This document shows, in pieces, positions 9,173-17,489 of a stretch of DNA of 64,000 bases. This DNA comes from Microbacterium gallinarum (GTDB taxonomy: Bacteria; Actinomycetota; Actinomycetes; Actinomycetales; Microbacteriaceae). Positions within the stretch are counted from its first letter, which is position 1; each line of letters opens with the position of its first letter. The notes under the pieces are model-generated. The model was not told the origin of the DNA and did not search any database. It saw only the letters and a list, made by a program, of their open reading frames with translations. Both the position numbers and the translations under genes were made by a program. The stretch lies in the NCBI RefSeq assembly GCF_014837165.1, contig NZ_JACSPM010000001.1:277618-341617 (forward strand). The letters are read 5' to 3'.

Positions 9173-10239
9173 CGGATCCGTCGCTCGATGAGCGTCTCGA
9201 CGACGCGCACAGCGGCCTTCCCCTCGCCGTAAGGGGCGGTATCGGTATCGGCCGGACGCGGGCGCGACACTCCTGCCGCGATCTCTTCGGCGGTCTGAGC
9301 GAGGACGTTCCAGCCGAGCTCGACGGTCTCGACCCACTCGGTCTCCGTGCGAACGGTGGTGCAGGGCACCCGCAGCAGGAACGCCTCTTTCTGCAGTCCG
9401 CCGGAGTCGGTGACCACTCCCGCGCTCGACAGCGCAGCGGAGATCAGATCGGGGTAGGCCAGCGGCGCATGAGAGACGAGCGATCCCTGGGTCAGCTCGA
9501 TCCCGGCCCCCGCCGCCTTCGCGACGACCCGAGGGTGCGCCAGCAGGACGACAGGCCGGTCCAGGCCGGCGAGTCCGTCCACCACCTGGGCGAGGCGCGC
9601 GGGGTCGTCGGTGTTCTCGGCGCGGTGGATCGTCGCGACGTAGTATCCGCCCTCCTCCAGGCCGAGTTCGGTGCGCAGTCGCGAGGGAGATGCACCGACC
9701 TGGTCGCGCACCTCGAACAGCACGTCCGTCATCACGTCGCCGACCAGCACCGTGCGCTCGGCCAGCCCTTCCGCCGCGAGGTGTCCGACGGACACCTCGG
9801 TGGGCGCGAGCAGGAGGTCTGCCGCGTGGTCGGTCAGAACACGGTTGTGCTCCTCCGGCATGCGGCGGTTGAAGCTGCGCAGGCCCGCCTCGAGGTGGGC
9901 GACCGGGAGGTGCATCTTCACGGCGCTGAGCGCAGCGGCGACCGTCGAGTTGGTGTCGCCGTAGACGAGAACCCAGTCCGGCTGCTGCGCATCGAACACG
10001 CCGTCGAGGGCGGCGAGCATCGCCCCGGTCTGCACACCGTGCGACCCGCTGCCCACACCCAGATGGACGTCGGGCGCTGCGATGCCCAGATCGCTGAAGA
10101 AGACGTCGGAGAGCATCGGATCGTAGTGCTGCCCCGTGTGGACGATGACATGCTCGACGCCGGCCGCGTCGGCGGCCTTGGCGATGGGCGCGAGCTTGAC
10201 GAACTGGGGACGGGCGCCGACGACGCTGACGATCTTCAC
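9169..10239 (-). CDS. UDP-N-acetylglucosamine 2-epimerase (WecB/WbpI-like)
   Basis: A 356-residue non-hydrolysing epimerase of GT-B fold, converting UDP-GlcNAc (or a UDP-diacetamido-uronate) to the manno epimer. It has VVGARPQFVKLAP at the N-terminus, HTGQHYD, a VYGDTNSTVAAALSA block, AHLEAGLRSFNRRMPEEHNR, VATIHRAENTDD, and a UDP-binding TDSGGLQKEAFLL near the C-terminus. These are hallmark residues of the WecB/MnaA/WbpI family. GTG 10239 lies 8 nt below a TAGACT hexamer. It is coupled to the O-acyltransferase downstream. Which sugar it epimerises depends on whether the WbpB/E/D-like enzymes at 27,652-30,343 act in the same pathway. Confidence 0.92.
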   Translation of the reverse strand: MKIVSVVGARPQFVKLAPIAKAADAAGVEHVIVHTGQHYDPMLSDVFFSDLGIAAPDVHLGVGSGSHGVQTGAMLAALDGVFDAQQPDWVLVYGDTNSTVAAALSAVKMHLPVAHLEAGLRSFNRRMPEEHNRVLTDHAADLLLAPTEVSVGHLAAEGLAERTVLVGDVMTDVLFEVRDQVGASPSRLRTELGLEEGGYYVATIHRAENTDDPARLAQVVDGLAGLDRPVVLLAHPRVVAKAAGAGIELTQGSLVSHAPLAYPDLISAALSSAGVVTDSGGLQKEAFLLRVPCTTVRTETEWVETVELGWNVLAQTAEEIAAGVSRPRPADTDTAPYGEGKAAVRVVETLIERRIR

Positions 10240-10247
10240 GAGAGACC

Positions 10248-10253
10248 AGTCTA
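10248..10253 (-). promoter_or_regulatory. -10 hexamer TAGACT for the epimerase gene
   Basis: TAGACT ends 8 nt before GTG 10239, inside the 24-bp gap to the preceding acyltransferase gene. The epimerase can therefore be transcribed independently of it. Confidence 0.55.
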
Positions 10254-10263
10254 GGCGGCGCCT

Positions 10264-11331
10264 TCAGAACACCCGCCGGACGAACGGAATGCGCCGAGAC
10301 GCGAGCGAGACCGCGAAGGACAGGATCACGACGGCGAGCCACATGAGCACCGCCGCGCCGATGGACTCCGTCGCTGTGCGCGCGAGGTCGGGCAGCAGCA
10401 TCCGGAGGGCGATCATGATCACGAAGTGCACCAGGAAGACGCCGAACGAGGCATCCGACAGCGTCCGCCAGACCCGGCCGGCGGCCGGTCCCACCCTGCC
10501 CGCGAAGAAGCGCTGCGTCAGCAGGAAGATCCCGATCGTGGCACCCGCCGTGACCACGCTGGTGTAGGTCACCGGCAGCGCGGCCCGCACGGCCGGGAAG
10601 TCGGGGCTGACGCCGTACTCCCAGATGGCGAACCCGAGCAGCGCGGTCACGCCCACCGCCATCGCGATCGCGCGGGAGCTGCTCACCACGATCCCGGCGA
10701 ACGCCGCTCCCGCGACGAAGTACCCGACGTAGGGAAGCCACTGCGTGAGCGCAGTGAGATTGATCGGGCGTGGTGACCCCGTCGCCCCGAAGAGCGCCGC
10801 GATCGTGTACACCGCCGCGGTCGCGAGGATCACGCACGTCGCGAGGATGACGGCACGCCTGCGCCCGCCGTCGCGCAGGAAGGGCCACAGCACGGGAGCG
10901 ACGGCGTACAGCCCGACGATCAGCCAGAGGAAGTACAGGTGGGTGTAGGTCCTCCCGCCGGCGATCAGGCCGAGGGCTGCACCGAGGCCCAGCTCCTGGC
11001 CGGTCATCCACGTGCGCACCACGACGATGTAGAACAGCTGCCAGAAGACGAACGCGGGACCGAGCCGGAGCAGCCTCTTGCGATAGAAGACCGCAGGCCC
11101 CTCCCCCTGCATCCGCTGGGTGAGCAGCAGCGCGCCACTCACCATGACGAACGCCGGCACGACCCAGATGAAGCCGATGTCGAGGGCCACCGCCACCCAC
11201 CATGTCCCGCTGCCCCGGATCGAGTCGTTCTCGACCGTGGCGGCGAACACGTGGATGGTGACGACGCCGGCGACCGCCACGACGCGAAGGATGTCGAGGG
11301 CCGGTATGCGGCCGGAGGGGGCAGACGTCAC
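10264..11331 (-). CDS. acyltransferase family 3 membrane protein (WecH-like)
   Basis: A 355-residue integral membrane protein with about ten hydrophobic helices. An ALDILRVVAVAGVVTIHVF segment opens the acyltransferase-3 fold and carries the conserved Arg and His. A VPAFVMVSGALLL helix and an FGVFLVHFVIM helix near the C-terminus fit O-acetyltransferases such as WecH/OatA membrane domains. Unlike the gene at 7100-9172 it has no extracytoplasmic SGNH domain. It probably O-acylates a sugar of the local glycopolymer; the acceptor cannot be told from sequence. GTG 11331 lies 6 nt below TAGGGT. It is divergent from the GT4 gene. Confidence 0.82.
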   Translation of the reverse strand: MTSAPSGRIPALDILRVVAVAGVVTIHVFAATVENDSIRGSGTWWVAVALDIGFIWVVPAFVMVSGALLLTQRMQGEGPAVFYRKRLLRLGPAFVFWQLFYIVVVRTWMTGQELGLGAALGLIAGGRTYTHLYFLWLIVGLYAVAPVLWPFLRDGGRRRAVILATCVILATAAVYTIAALFGATGSPRPINLTALTQWLPYVGYFVAGAAFAGIVVSSSRAIAMAVGVTALLGFAIWEYGVSPDFPAVRAALPVTYTSVVTAGATIGIFLLTQRFFAGRVGPAAGRVWRTLSDASFGVFLVHFVIMIALRMLLPDLARTATESIGAAVLMWLAVVILSFAVSLASRRIPFVRRVF

Positions 11332-11337
11332 CCTCGG

Positions 11338-11343
11338 ACCCTA
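11338..11343 (-). promoter_or_regulatory. -10 hexamer TAGGGT, leaderless acyltransferase start
   Basis: TAGGGT reads leftward and ends 6 nt before GTG 11331. Confidence 0.55.
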
Positions 11344-11374
11344 GTCGACGTGCGTTCGACGTATGCCGACTTGA

Positions 11375-11380
11375 TACGCT
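11375..11380 (+). promoter_or_regulatory. -10 hexamer TACGCT, leaderless GT4 start
   Basis: TACGCT ends 6 nt before GTG 11387. With the leftward -10 at 11338-11343, it forms a compact divergent promoter region in a 55-bp gap. Confidence 0.5.
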
Positions 11381-11386
11381 CGCGAC

Positions 11387-12472
11387 GTGCGAATCCTCAT
11401 CATCACGCCGTGGTTCCCCACGGCGGAGGCTCCGCAGCAGGGTCTCTTCGTGCATCGCGAAGCCCTCGCGCTGTCCCGGTCGCACGACGTGCACGTCCTC
11501 CATCTCGATTGGACCGGCCCCGCCGACGCGAACCCGCCAGGTGACGCCGGCTTCGGCCTCGAGCGACTGTCCCTGCGTCGCGCGAGACCCCTCGACTACC
11601 TGCGCGCGCGGCGCGCGGTGCGAGCTGCGGGCGCCGGTGCGGACGTCGTGCACACCCACGCACTGACTCTGCTCATCCCGTGGGTGGCGGGTCGTCCGAC
11701 GCGGAAGCCCTGGGTCCACTCGGAGCATTGGTCGGGGCTGACGTCGCCCGAGACGCTGTCGAGAGCGGAACGGGTCGTCGCGCGCATCCTCCGGCCGGCT
11801 CTCGCCCGTCCCGATGTCGTCGTCACCGAGAGCAGCAGGCTCACCCGCGCGGTGGCCCGGACACGATCGGGTCCGACCGAGCTCGTACCGTGCATCGTCC
11901 CCGAGGTCTCGGTGCAGCAGCTGCCGGAGCGGCGGCCGCTCAGGCTCATCGGGATCGGCGGGCTGATTCCCCGCAAAGGGCCGCTTCTCGCGGTGAGCGC
12001 GCTGGCCGAGCTCCGCGCCCGGGGCGAGGATGCCGAGCTCGTCTGGGTCGGAGACGGCCCCGAGCGCGAGCCTGTGATCGCCGCGGCGGACGCCCTCGGC
12101 CTCGGCGGCCGCGTCCGGCTCACGGGCGTGCTGGAGCCGACCGCTGTCGGACAGGAGCTCGATGCCGCCCACCTGCTCCTGCTCCCCACACAGGGCGACA
12201 ACTTCTGCGTGGTGGCGGCGGAGGCGCTCGTGCACGGGCGCCCGCTCGTCTCGGGTGCGCAGACCGGGGCAGTCGACTACGCCCTGCCGTCGGTGAGCCG
12301 GTTCGTCACCGAGCAGACCGGCTCCGCGTATGCCGAGGCCGTGCTCGACGTGCGGCGGACGACCGCCGGCATGTCTGCGGCGGACATCGCCGCCACCGTC
12401 GCCGACCGGTTCTCCGAAGACACGGTGGCCCGCGCCCTCGAGCGCGTCTACGCGACGGCGGCCGCCCGGTGA
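11387..12472 (+). CDS. family 4 glycosyltransferase
   Basis: A 361-residue retaining GT-B enzyme. The N-terminal domain opens with ILIITPWFPTAEAPQQGLFV. The C-terminal nucleotide-sugar domain has LIGIGGLIPRKGPLLAVSAL, VWVGDGPERE, and the acidic region GDNFCVVAAEALVHGRPLVSG, which carries the usual E-x7-E pattern in altered form. It should transfer a sugar to a lipid-linked intermediate on the cytoplasmic face. The 3' end overlaps the GT2 gene by GTGA, so the two form a rightward pair. Donor and acceptor cannot be predicted. Confidence 0.82.
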   Translation: MRILIITPWFPTAEAPQQGLFVHREALALSRSHDVHVLHLDWTGPADANPPGDAGFGLERLSLRRARPLDYLRARRAVRAAGAGADVVHTHALTLLIPWVAGRPTRKPWVHSEHWSGLTSPETLSRAERVVARILRPALARPDVVVTESSRLTRAVARTRSGPTELVPCIVPEVSVQQLPERRPLRLIGIGGLIPRKGPLLAVSALAELRARGEDAELVWVGDGPEREPVIAAADALGLGGRVRLTGVLEPTAVGQELDAAHLLLLPTQGDNFCVVAAEALVHGRPLVSGAQTGAVDYALPSVSRFVTEQTGSAYAEAVLDVRRTTAGMSAADIAATVADRFSEDTVARALERVYATAAAR

Positions 12473-13542
12473 CCCGCGACGTCGACGTGGTCGTCGCCGT
12501 CCACGACCCCTCGCGGCCCGTTGAACGCGCAGTCCGCTCGGCACTGAGCGCAGGGTCCCCCGGCGCGACCGGTGTCATCGTGGTGGCGCACAACACGTCG
12601 CTCGACCCCATCGTCGACCGGCTCGGTCCGCTCGCCGCGCATCCCGACGTCACGGTGCTCGCCCTCGCGGACGGCATCCGAAGCCCCGCCGGACCTTTCA
12701 ATGCGGGACTGGATGCCGCGCGCGCACGCTACACGTCGGTTCTGGGCTCCGATGACGAGATCGCCCCGGGAGCCATCACGTCGTGGCTGCGGACGGCGGA
12801 GAGGACCGGAGCGGATGCCGTCATCACGCGCCTGCGCATCGCGGGCGGCGCGGCTGTGCCCACTCCCCCGACGCGCCCACTGCGCCGCAGCCTGCTCGAT
12901 CCTGTCGCCGACCGCGTGAGCTACCGGTCCGCCCCACTCGGACTGGTCTCGCGGGCGACGTTCGGCGAGCTCCGCTTCGCGCAGGGTCTCGCTGTGGGCG
13001 AGGACGTGCCCTACGTGACCCGGCTGTGGTTCTCCGGAGCGCGCGTCGCCTACGACCGGCGCGGGCCGGCGTACCTGATCCACACCGACTCGGCGGATCG
13101 CACGACCGTGGCACCCCGCTCGATCGCGGACGAACTCGCCTACGTGCCCGCCGTGCTCGACGATCCGTGGTTCGACACCCTCTCCGGGGCTGCCCGCTCG
13201 GCGATCGCGGTCAAGTTCCTGCGCATCCACGTGTTCGGGGCCGTCGCCAATCGAGCGGATGCCGCGTACTGGACGACCGGAGAACGTCTTGCGCTGCGGG
13301 ACACGACGCGCCGCATCGTCGCGGCAGGCGGCGGCATCGAGCGGGTGCTGTCGCGGCGCGACCGGGATGTCCTCGATGCCGTGCTCGACGAGCGTGTGGA
13401 CGCCGCCACCCTCGTCTCCGCCGGGATGCTCCGGCGCAGCCACGCCCACCCGCGCTCACTGCTGCCGCGGCAGCTGCGGCACGCGCTGCACCGCGAAGCA
13501 CCGCTGCGCATGGCCGCGGCATCCGCTCTGCAGCTGATCTGA
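12469..13542 (+). CDS. GT2 glycosyltransferase with C-terminal helical extension
   Basis: A 357-residue GT-A enzyme beginning VDVVVAVHDPSRPVERAVRSAL. It has an LGSDDEIAPGAI metal-site segment, VGEDVPYVTRLWFSGARVAYDRRGPAYLI, and a helical C-terminal region ending LLPRQLRHALHREAPLR. The whole architecture, including the ~130-residue extension, recurs twice inside the large protein at 20593-24054 (compare VHRSDRPLRRAVESIL with LLDSDDYLEPGAL, and VHTLDRPIRRAVSSVL with MGSDDWYEEGAL). GTG 12469 overlaps the GT4 stop. Its stop codon abuts that of the convergent gene with no spacer. Confidence 0.85.
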   Translation: MTRDVDVVVAVHDPSRPVERAVRSALSAGSPGATGVIVVAHNTSLDPIVDRLGPLAAHPDVTVLALADGIRSPAGPFNAGLDAARARYTSVLGSDDEIAPGAITSWLRTAERTGADAVITRLRIAGGAAVPTPPTRPLRRSLLDPVADRVSYRSAPLGLVSRATFGELRFAQGLAVGEDVPYVTRLWFSGARVAYDRRGPAYLIHTDSADRTTVAPRSIADELAYVPAVLDDPWFDTLSGAARSAIAVKFLRIHVFGAVANRADAAYWTTGERLALRDTTRRIVAAGGGIERVLSRRDRDVLDAVLDERVDAATLVSAGMLRRSHAHPRSLLPRQLRHALHREAPLRMAAASALQLI

Positions 13543-14661
13543 TCAGCCCGCGGCGATCGCGTCGACGGCTCGCTTCCAGATCTGCACCTGAGCCTCGCTC
13601 GAGAGCTCGCGCGCATGACGGTGCGATGCGGCCTTGTAGCGTGCCACCTGATCGACGTCCAGAGCGTCGACCGCCTCGGCGAGTGCGGCGGCCGAGAAGT
13701 CGCGGGTCACTGCGCCGATGCCGTATCGCTCGACGTAGGCCGCCATCTCGGGCGACGGACCGATGATCAGCCCGAGCCGCGCCTGTACGAAGTCGAAGAA
13801 CTTGTTGGGCAGCGCCCATCGATGGTTGAAATTGACCGGAGGCAACAGGAACACGCCGACGTCGTGCGATCGGAGCGTCTCTGACAGCTTCGCGTACGGC
13901 ACCGGGTCGTGCACGCGGACGCGCCCCGCGCTCTCGCGTGCCCTCGCCGTGAGCTCGTCGATCAGACCGGGGTCGTTGGGGGTGAGGTACAGGTCGAGCG
14001 TTCCCGATCGCGCTGCCGTTATCCCTTCGACCAGCGTGTCGATACCGCGTCCGCGCAGCGCGGCTCCGGAGTGCACGAAGCGCAGCGGTTCGTGCACCGG
14101 GGTCGGCTCGGCATCGACATAGGGCGCGGCGTTCGTGACGACCTCTGGCGTAAAGCCGAACCGTCGCCCGTATTCACGCGCGATGCCTTCGCTCACGGTG
14201 GTCCACGAGTCGGCGCGCCGCACGTACCTGCGGCACATCCATTCGATGAACGGCCGGACGAACAGGCGGAACCGCAGCATCTCGTTCTTCTGGCGGGGCG
14301 CGTACTCGTGAAGATCGGCGTGCACGCCGCGCCGCGGGCGCAGCGCGAGCGCCAGCGGCACAGTATCCACGTCGTCGGCCAGCACGATGTCGAATTCCCG
14401 CCCCGCGAGCGCCGACCGCGCCGCGCGGATGGCCGCATTGCCGCGGTACGCTCGCCGGTACTGCCGTGCGACCACGAGGAGTCGCGGATACCGCCACACC
14501 TGCAGATCCGACGGAATCTCGACGTGGTCGGCCACACCCTCAGGCGCCGGACCGTATCCGCACGTCGTGACCTCGTAGTCATGACGGAAGAGGTCTACCT
14601 GCTTGAGCACGCGCGCGTCAGAGGCGATGGGCGAGAACGACAAAATGAGCAGACTCGTCAC
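13543..14661 (-). CDS. GT-B glycosyltransferase, paralogue of the fusion protein's third module
   Basis: A 372-residue enzyme starting LLILSFSPIASDARVLKQVDLFRH. It contains DDVDTVPLALALR, GVHADLHEYAP, an LRFVHSGAALRGRGIDTLVEG start of the nucleotide domain, LYLTPNDPG, and WALPNKFFDFVQARLGLIIGPSPEMA. The same blocks occur in order in residues ~780-1150 of the protein at 20593-24054. The ATG overlaps the upstream GT4 stop (ATGA), making it the last gene of a leftward operon 17332-13543. The very conserved PNKFFDxVQARLG block replaces the classical E-x7-E motif. Confidence 0.82.
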   Translation of the reverse strand: MTSLLILSFSPIASDARVLKQVDLFRHDYEVTTCGYGPAPEGVADHVEIPSDLQVWRYPRLLVVARQYRRAYRGNAAIRAARSALAGREFDIVLADDVDTVPLALALRPRRGVHADLHEYAPRQKNEMLRFRLFVRPFIEWMCRRYVRRADSWTTVSEGIAREYGRRFGFTPEVVTNAAPYVDAEPTPVHEPLRFVHSGAALRGRGIDTLVEGITAARSGTLDLYLTPNDPGLIDELTARARESAGRVRVHDPVPYAKLSETLRSHDVGVFLLPPVNFNHRWALPNKFFDFVQARLGLIIGPSPEMAAYVERYGIGAVTRDFSAAALAEAVDALDVDQVARYKAASHRHARELSSEAQVQIWKRAVDAIAAG

Positions 14662-15920
14662 GGTGTCTCCTTCGAGTTCAGGTGTGCGTGATCGTCGAGG
14701 GCCCCTCGCACCAGGTCCGCCGCGGCGGGGCCGGTCACGCGCGCGTCGTAGCGCTCACGCCACACGGCCCGCGGGTCGTATGTGCCGTCCGGGGCGTCGA
14801 TCACCGCACGCAGCACCCCGCCGATCGTCGACGCGTCGGCATCCACCGCGACGAGTTCACCCGACCTCTGGTCGTGCGAGACGATCTCGGGGGTCCCGCC
14901 GACAGCGGTCGCGACGACCGGGATGCCGTAGGCGATCGCCTCCATGATGCTCACCGGCACTCCCTCACTCGAGCTGAGGTTCACGAAGGCGTCCACACGG
15001 TGCCGCTCGTAGAAGGCGGCGACATCGCGATTGGGAACCTGGCCTCGCAGCTCGACCTCCAGTCCCGGCGGGGGGTCGGCGATCCGAGCGACCAATTCCC
15101 CGAACAGATCGCCGTCGCCGAAGTGGATCCACCGGATCGGGTTCTCAGGAGACAGCCCCGGCACCGCCCGCACCGCCTCGTAGATGAGCTCGACCCGCTT
15201 GACCTCCGTCACCGCCGAGCACGACACGACGGTGCGCGCCCGCTCGGACCCTGGGCGAACCACCACGTCGGGCCCCCACACCCCGAGGCGGCTCACCCGG
15301 ATCGCCCCCGGGCGCACCGCCGACCCGTAGGTGCGTCTCAGGTAGTCGGCCCCGTCGTCGGAGATCGCGAGCACGCGATCGGCGCGTGAGAGCAGAAAGC
15401 GGCGGAACGGGAGGTATCCCTCGGGGGAACGCTCCTCGTAGAGGTCGTATCGGTGAAGCCGCAGGACGCGGGCACGCACACCGCGCAACCAGGCCAGCGC
15501 GAGTCCGCCGCCCATTCCCCAGAATGCATATGCGACGCAGTCCGGGTCCTCCGAGATCGCATCCCGGACCGCCCGTCGGCGGGCGCCCGTGATGCCGACG
15601 CGCGCACCCATCAAGAACAGCCGCAGGTGCCGCCTCAGCCGGCCGGCCCTCATCTCCTGCCCAGCCGCCCTGGCCAGGGCTGCGATCATCTGCGGCCGCA
15701 GCGGCGCGAAGAGACTGTCGTCGGGTGCGCGCTCGAAGAGATTGTCGGCGAGGAACACGTTGGCAGGCATGTCGACCACCCCGGCCGACGTGTCTCGCGC
15801 GTAGCAGAACACTGCGACGTCATCGAAAGCGGCGGCGAGGTATCGGATCTCCTTGTCGACGAAGACCGCATCGCCCGTCGCGTACGGGTAATCGTTGGTG
15901 AAGAGGAGAAGCCTCGTCAT
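14658..15920 (-). CDS. family 4 glycosyltransferase
   Basis: A 420-residue GT-B enzyme. The N-terminus is LLLFTNDYPYATGDAVFVDKE. The C-terminal domain contains VVSCSAVTEVKRVELIYEA, IHFGDGDLFGEL, LRGQVPNRDVAAFYERH, and the catalytic E-x7-E region SSSEGVPVSIMEAIAYG followed by VGGTPEIV. These place it in GT4 with the polysaccharide enzymes of the WcaL/AmsK type. ATGA overlaps tie it to genes on both sides. Specificity is not predictable. Confidence 0.88.
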   Translation of the reverse strand: MTRLLLFTNDYPYATGDAVFVDKEIRYLAAAFDDVAVFCYARDTSAGVVDMPANVFLADNLFERAPDDSLFAPLRPQMIAALARAAGQEMRAGRLRRHLRLFLMGARVGITGARRRAVRDAISEDPDCVAYAFWGMGGGLALAWLRGVRARVLRLHRYDLYEERSPEGYLPFRRFLLSRADRVLAISDDGADYLRRTYGSAVRPGAIRVSRLGVWGPDVVVRPGSERARTVVSCSAVTEVKRVELIYEAVRAVPGLSPENPIRWIHFGDGDLFGELVARIADPPPGLEVELRGQVPNRDVAAFYERHRVDAFVNLSSSEGVPVSIMEAIAYGIPVVATAVGGTPEIVSHDQRSGELVAVDADASTIGGVLRAVIDAPDGTYDPRAVWRERYDARVTGPAAADLVRGALDDHAHLNSKETP

Positions 15921-17332
15921 CGCCGGCTCGAGTCCGGGCGGTCGCCGTCGCGGCCCGGGGCGAGCAGGCGTTCGAACCGGCTCGTGATCGTCTCGTAGTC
16001 GAACGTGGCGCGCTCGTCCTCGTCGGGTTCGTATGCGAGCGGCTCGCCCGCCTCGCGAGCACGCACGGCACCGTGCAGGAACTCGGTCAGCTTCTTCTGC
16101 GCATCGTCGCCGGATGCCTCCTCCCAGGCATGGCCGACGTTCATCGTCCGCACGAGCGACGACAGCTCGGCGCCGGCGAGATCGCCGGTCACCAGTGCCA
16201 GGATCGGCTTCTCGGCGGCCAGGTACTCACCGAACTTGCCCGAGATGATCCCTTGGCTGTTTCTGCGGTTCCAGCTGAGCACGAGCAGCAGGTCCATCGA
16301 GTCCTGGAGTTCCACGGCCTGGGCGTGAGACAGCATGCCGTGATCGACCACGAGGTCCTCCAGGCCGAACGTGGCGGCGAACGCGGTCATCAGATGTCCC
16401 TGATTCCCCGCGTAGTGCACCTCGACACGCGTGGCCGGATGACCCTGCCGGATCGCGTCGATCGCGCGGAAGAGGGGAGTCGCATCCCGGCCCTCCGCAT
16501 AGATCTGTCCGGTGTACCCGATCCTCAGCGGGGCCGGCCCCGCCGCTGCCGGTTCCGCGGCAGCCCGGTCTGCTCGCTGGTCTCTGTCCAGGAACCCGTT
16601 CGGCAGCACCACGATCGCATCGGCGAACCTCCGGTTGGCCCGTTGCTCGAGGATGGAGTGCTTCACTCCCTCAGACACCACTGTGATCGTCGAGGCCTCG
16701 CGGATCGCCTTGCGCTCCTGGAAGGCCATGACGACTCGCCCGGTCCACAGGATCGACGGCACGACCATCGCGTCACGGATGTCCGACACCCACGTCGAGC
16801 CCTGATTGCGCCGCGCGAGGAGCCGGCCGAAGATCAAGGACCCGAAGGGCGCGTAGGTGGACAGAATCGCGTCGAAGCCGGTCGTCTCGCTCGCCGTCAG
16901 CTGATCCCCGGCCTGAGACGCCCACCGTCGAGCATCGAGGAGGGACCGGACGCGGTCGACCGTCAGCTTCCGCCTCTTGTTGAGTTCCTCGAACGCGGAC
17001 TCGCGTCGGTCCGCGCCGATGCCGAACAGACGGGACAGACGAGGCGACGAGAGCACCGTCGCTCTCGGAACGGTCGGGGCGACGAAGGCGAAGAGAAGCG
17101 CGCGCCGCCACAACGAAGCGGACTGCTGCTCGCGAGCTGCCGACGGATAGGGCGGGAGCGTCCTCACCGTGACGCCTGGCGGAACCGGGGCGGTCTCGTG
17201 GGGCTCCGTCCACGGCGTGAACACGGTCACGTCATGCCCGCGCTCGGCGAGGAGCTGCGCGAGCGCGCGGGGTCGCTTGGATCCGATAGGACGGTCGTTA
17301 CTGAACTGAACAGCCGAGATGGCGATCCGCAC
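15917..17332 (-). CDS. GT-B glycosyltransferase
   Basis: A 471-residue protein, first gene of the leftward operon. VRIAISAVQFSNDRPIGSKRP begins the N-terminal Rossmann domain, with RALAQLLAERGHDVTVFTPW. LRIGYTGQIYAEGRDATPLFRAI opens the C-terminal domain, and an SGKFGEYLAAEKPILALV segment sits where GT4 enzymes carry the donor-binding loop. The GTG start at 17332 has a strong GGAGAGGAG purine stretch upstream; a longer frame to 17,653 is antisense shadow. The last 4 bp overlap the next gene. It fits glycan assembly, but no specific substrate can be assigned. Confidence 0.78.
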   Translation of the reverse strand: MRIAISAVQFSNDRPIGSKRPRALAQLLAERGHDVTVFTPWTEPHETAPVPPGVTVRTLPPYPSAAREQQSASLWRRALLFAFVAPTVPRATVLSSPRLSRLFGIGADRRESAFEELNKRRKLTVDRVRSLLDARRWASQAGDQLTASETTGFDAILSTYAPFGSLIFGRLLARRNQGSTWVSDIRDAMVVPSILWTGRVVMAFQERKAIREASTITVVSEGVKHSILEQRANRRFADAIVVLPNGFLDRDQRADRAAAEPAAAGPAPLRIGYTGQIYAEGRDATPLFRAIDAIRQGHPATRVEVHYAGNQGHLMTAFAATFGLEDLVVDHGMLSHAQAVELQDSMDLLLVLSWNRRNSQGIISGKFGEYLAAEKPILALVTGDLAGAELSSLVRTMNVGHAWEEASGDDAQKKLTEFLHGAVRAREAGEPLAYEPDEDERATFDYETITSRFERLLAPGRDGDRPDSSRR

Positions 17333-17489
17333 GCGCGCTCCTCTCCGTCTGAGCCCCTCGCCCACGGCGCCGAAGGGATATCCAGATTCCAGTATCGTTC
17401 GTATGCGGGAAGCAACACCAACTGAGCGGCCGGACGGCACACGACCGGATCGCTGCGGCACACGGATGCCGCGGAAGGAGACGAAGCGG

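Noticed and set aside
9173..12544. Continuous minus-strand frame extending the O-acyltransferase to 1814 residues
   Set aside because: The extension is Arg/Gly/Pro-rich, lies antisense to or in other frames of the epimerase, acyltransferase and GT4 genes, and has no domain; high GC leaves such frames open by chance.
17319..17489. N-terminal extension of the GT-B-like protein
   Set aside because: The stretch is low in conserved features and overlaps the divergent gene's start; ATG 17490 has a proper ribosome-binding site.
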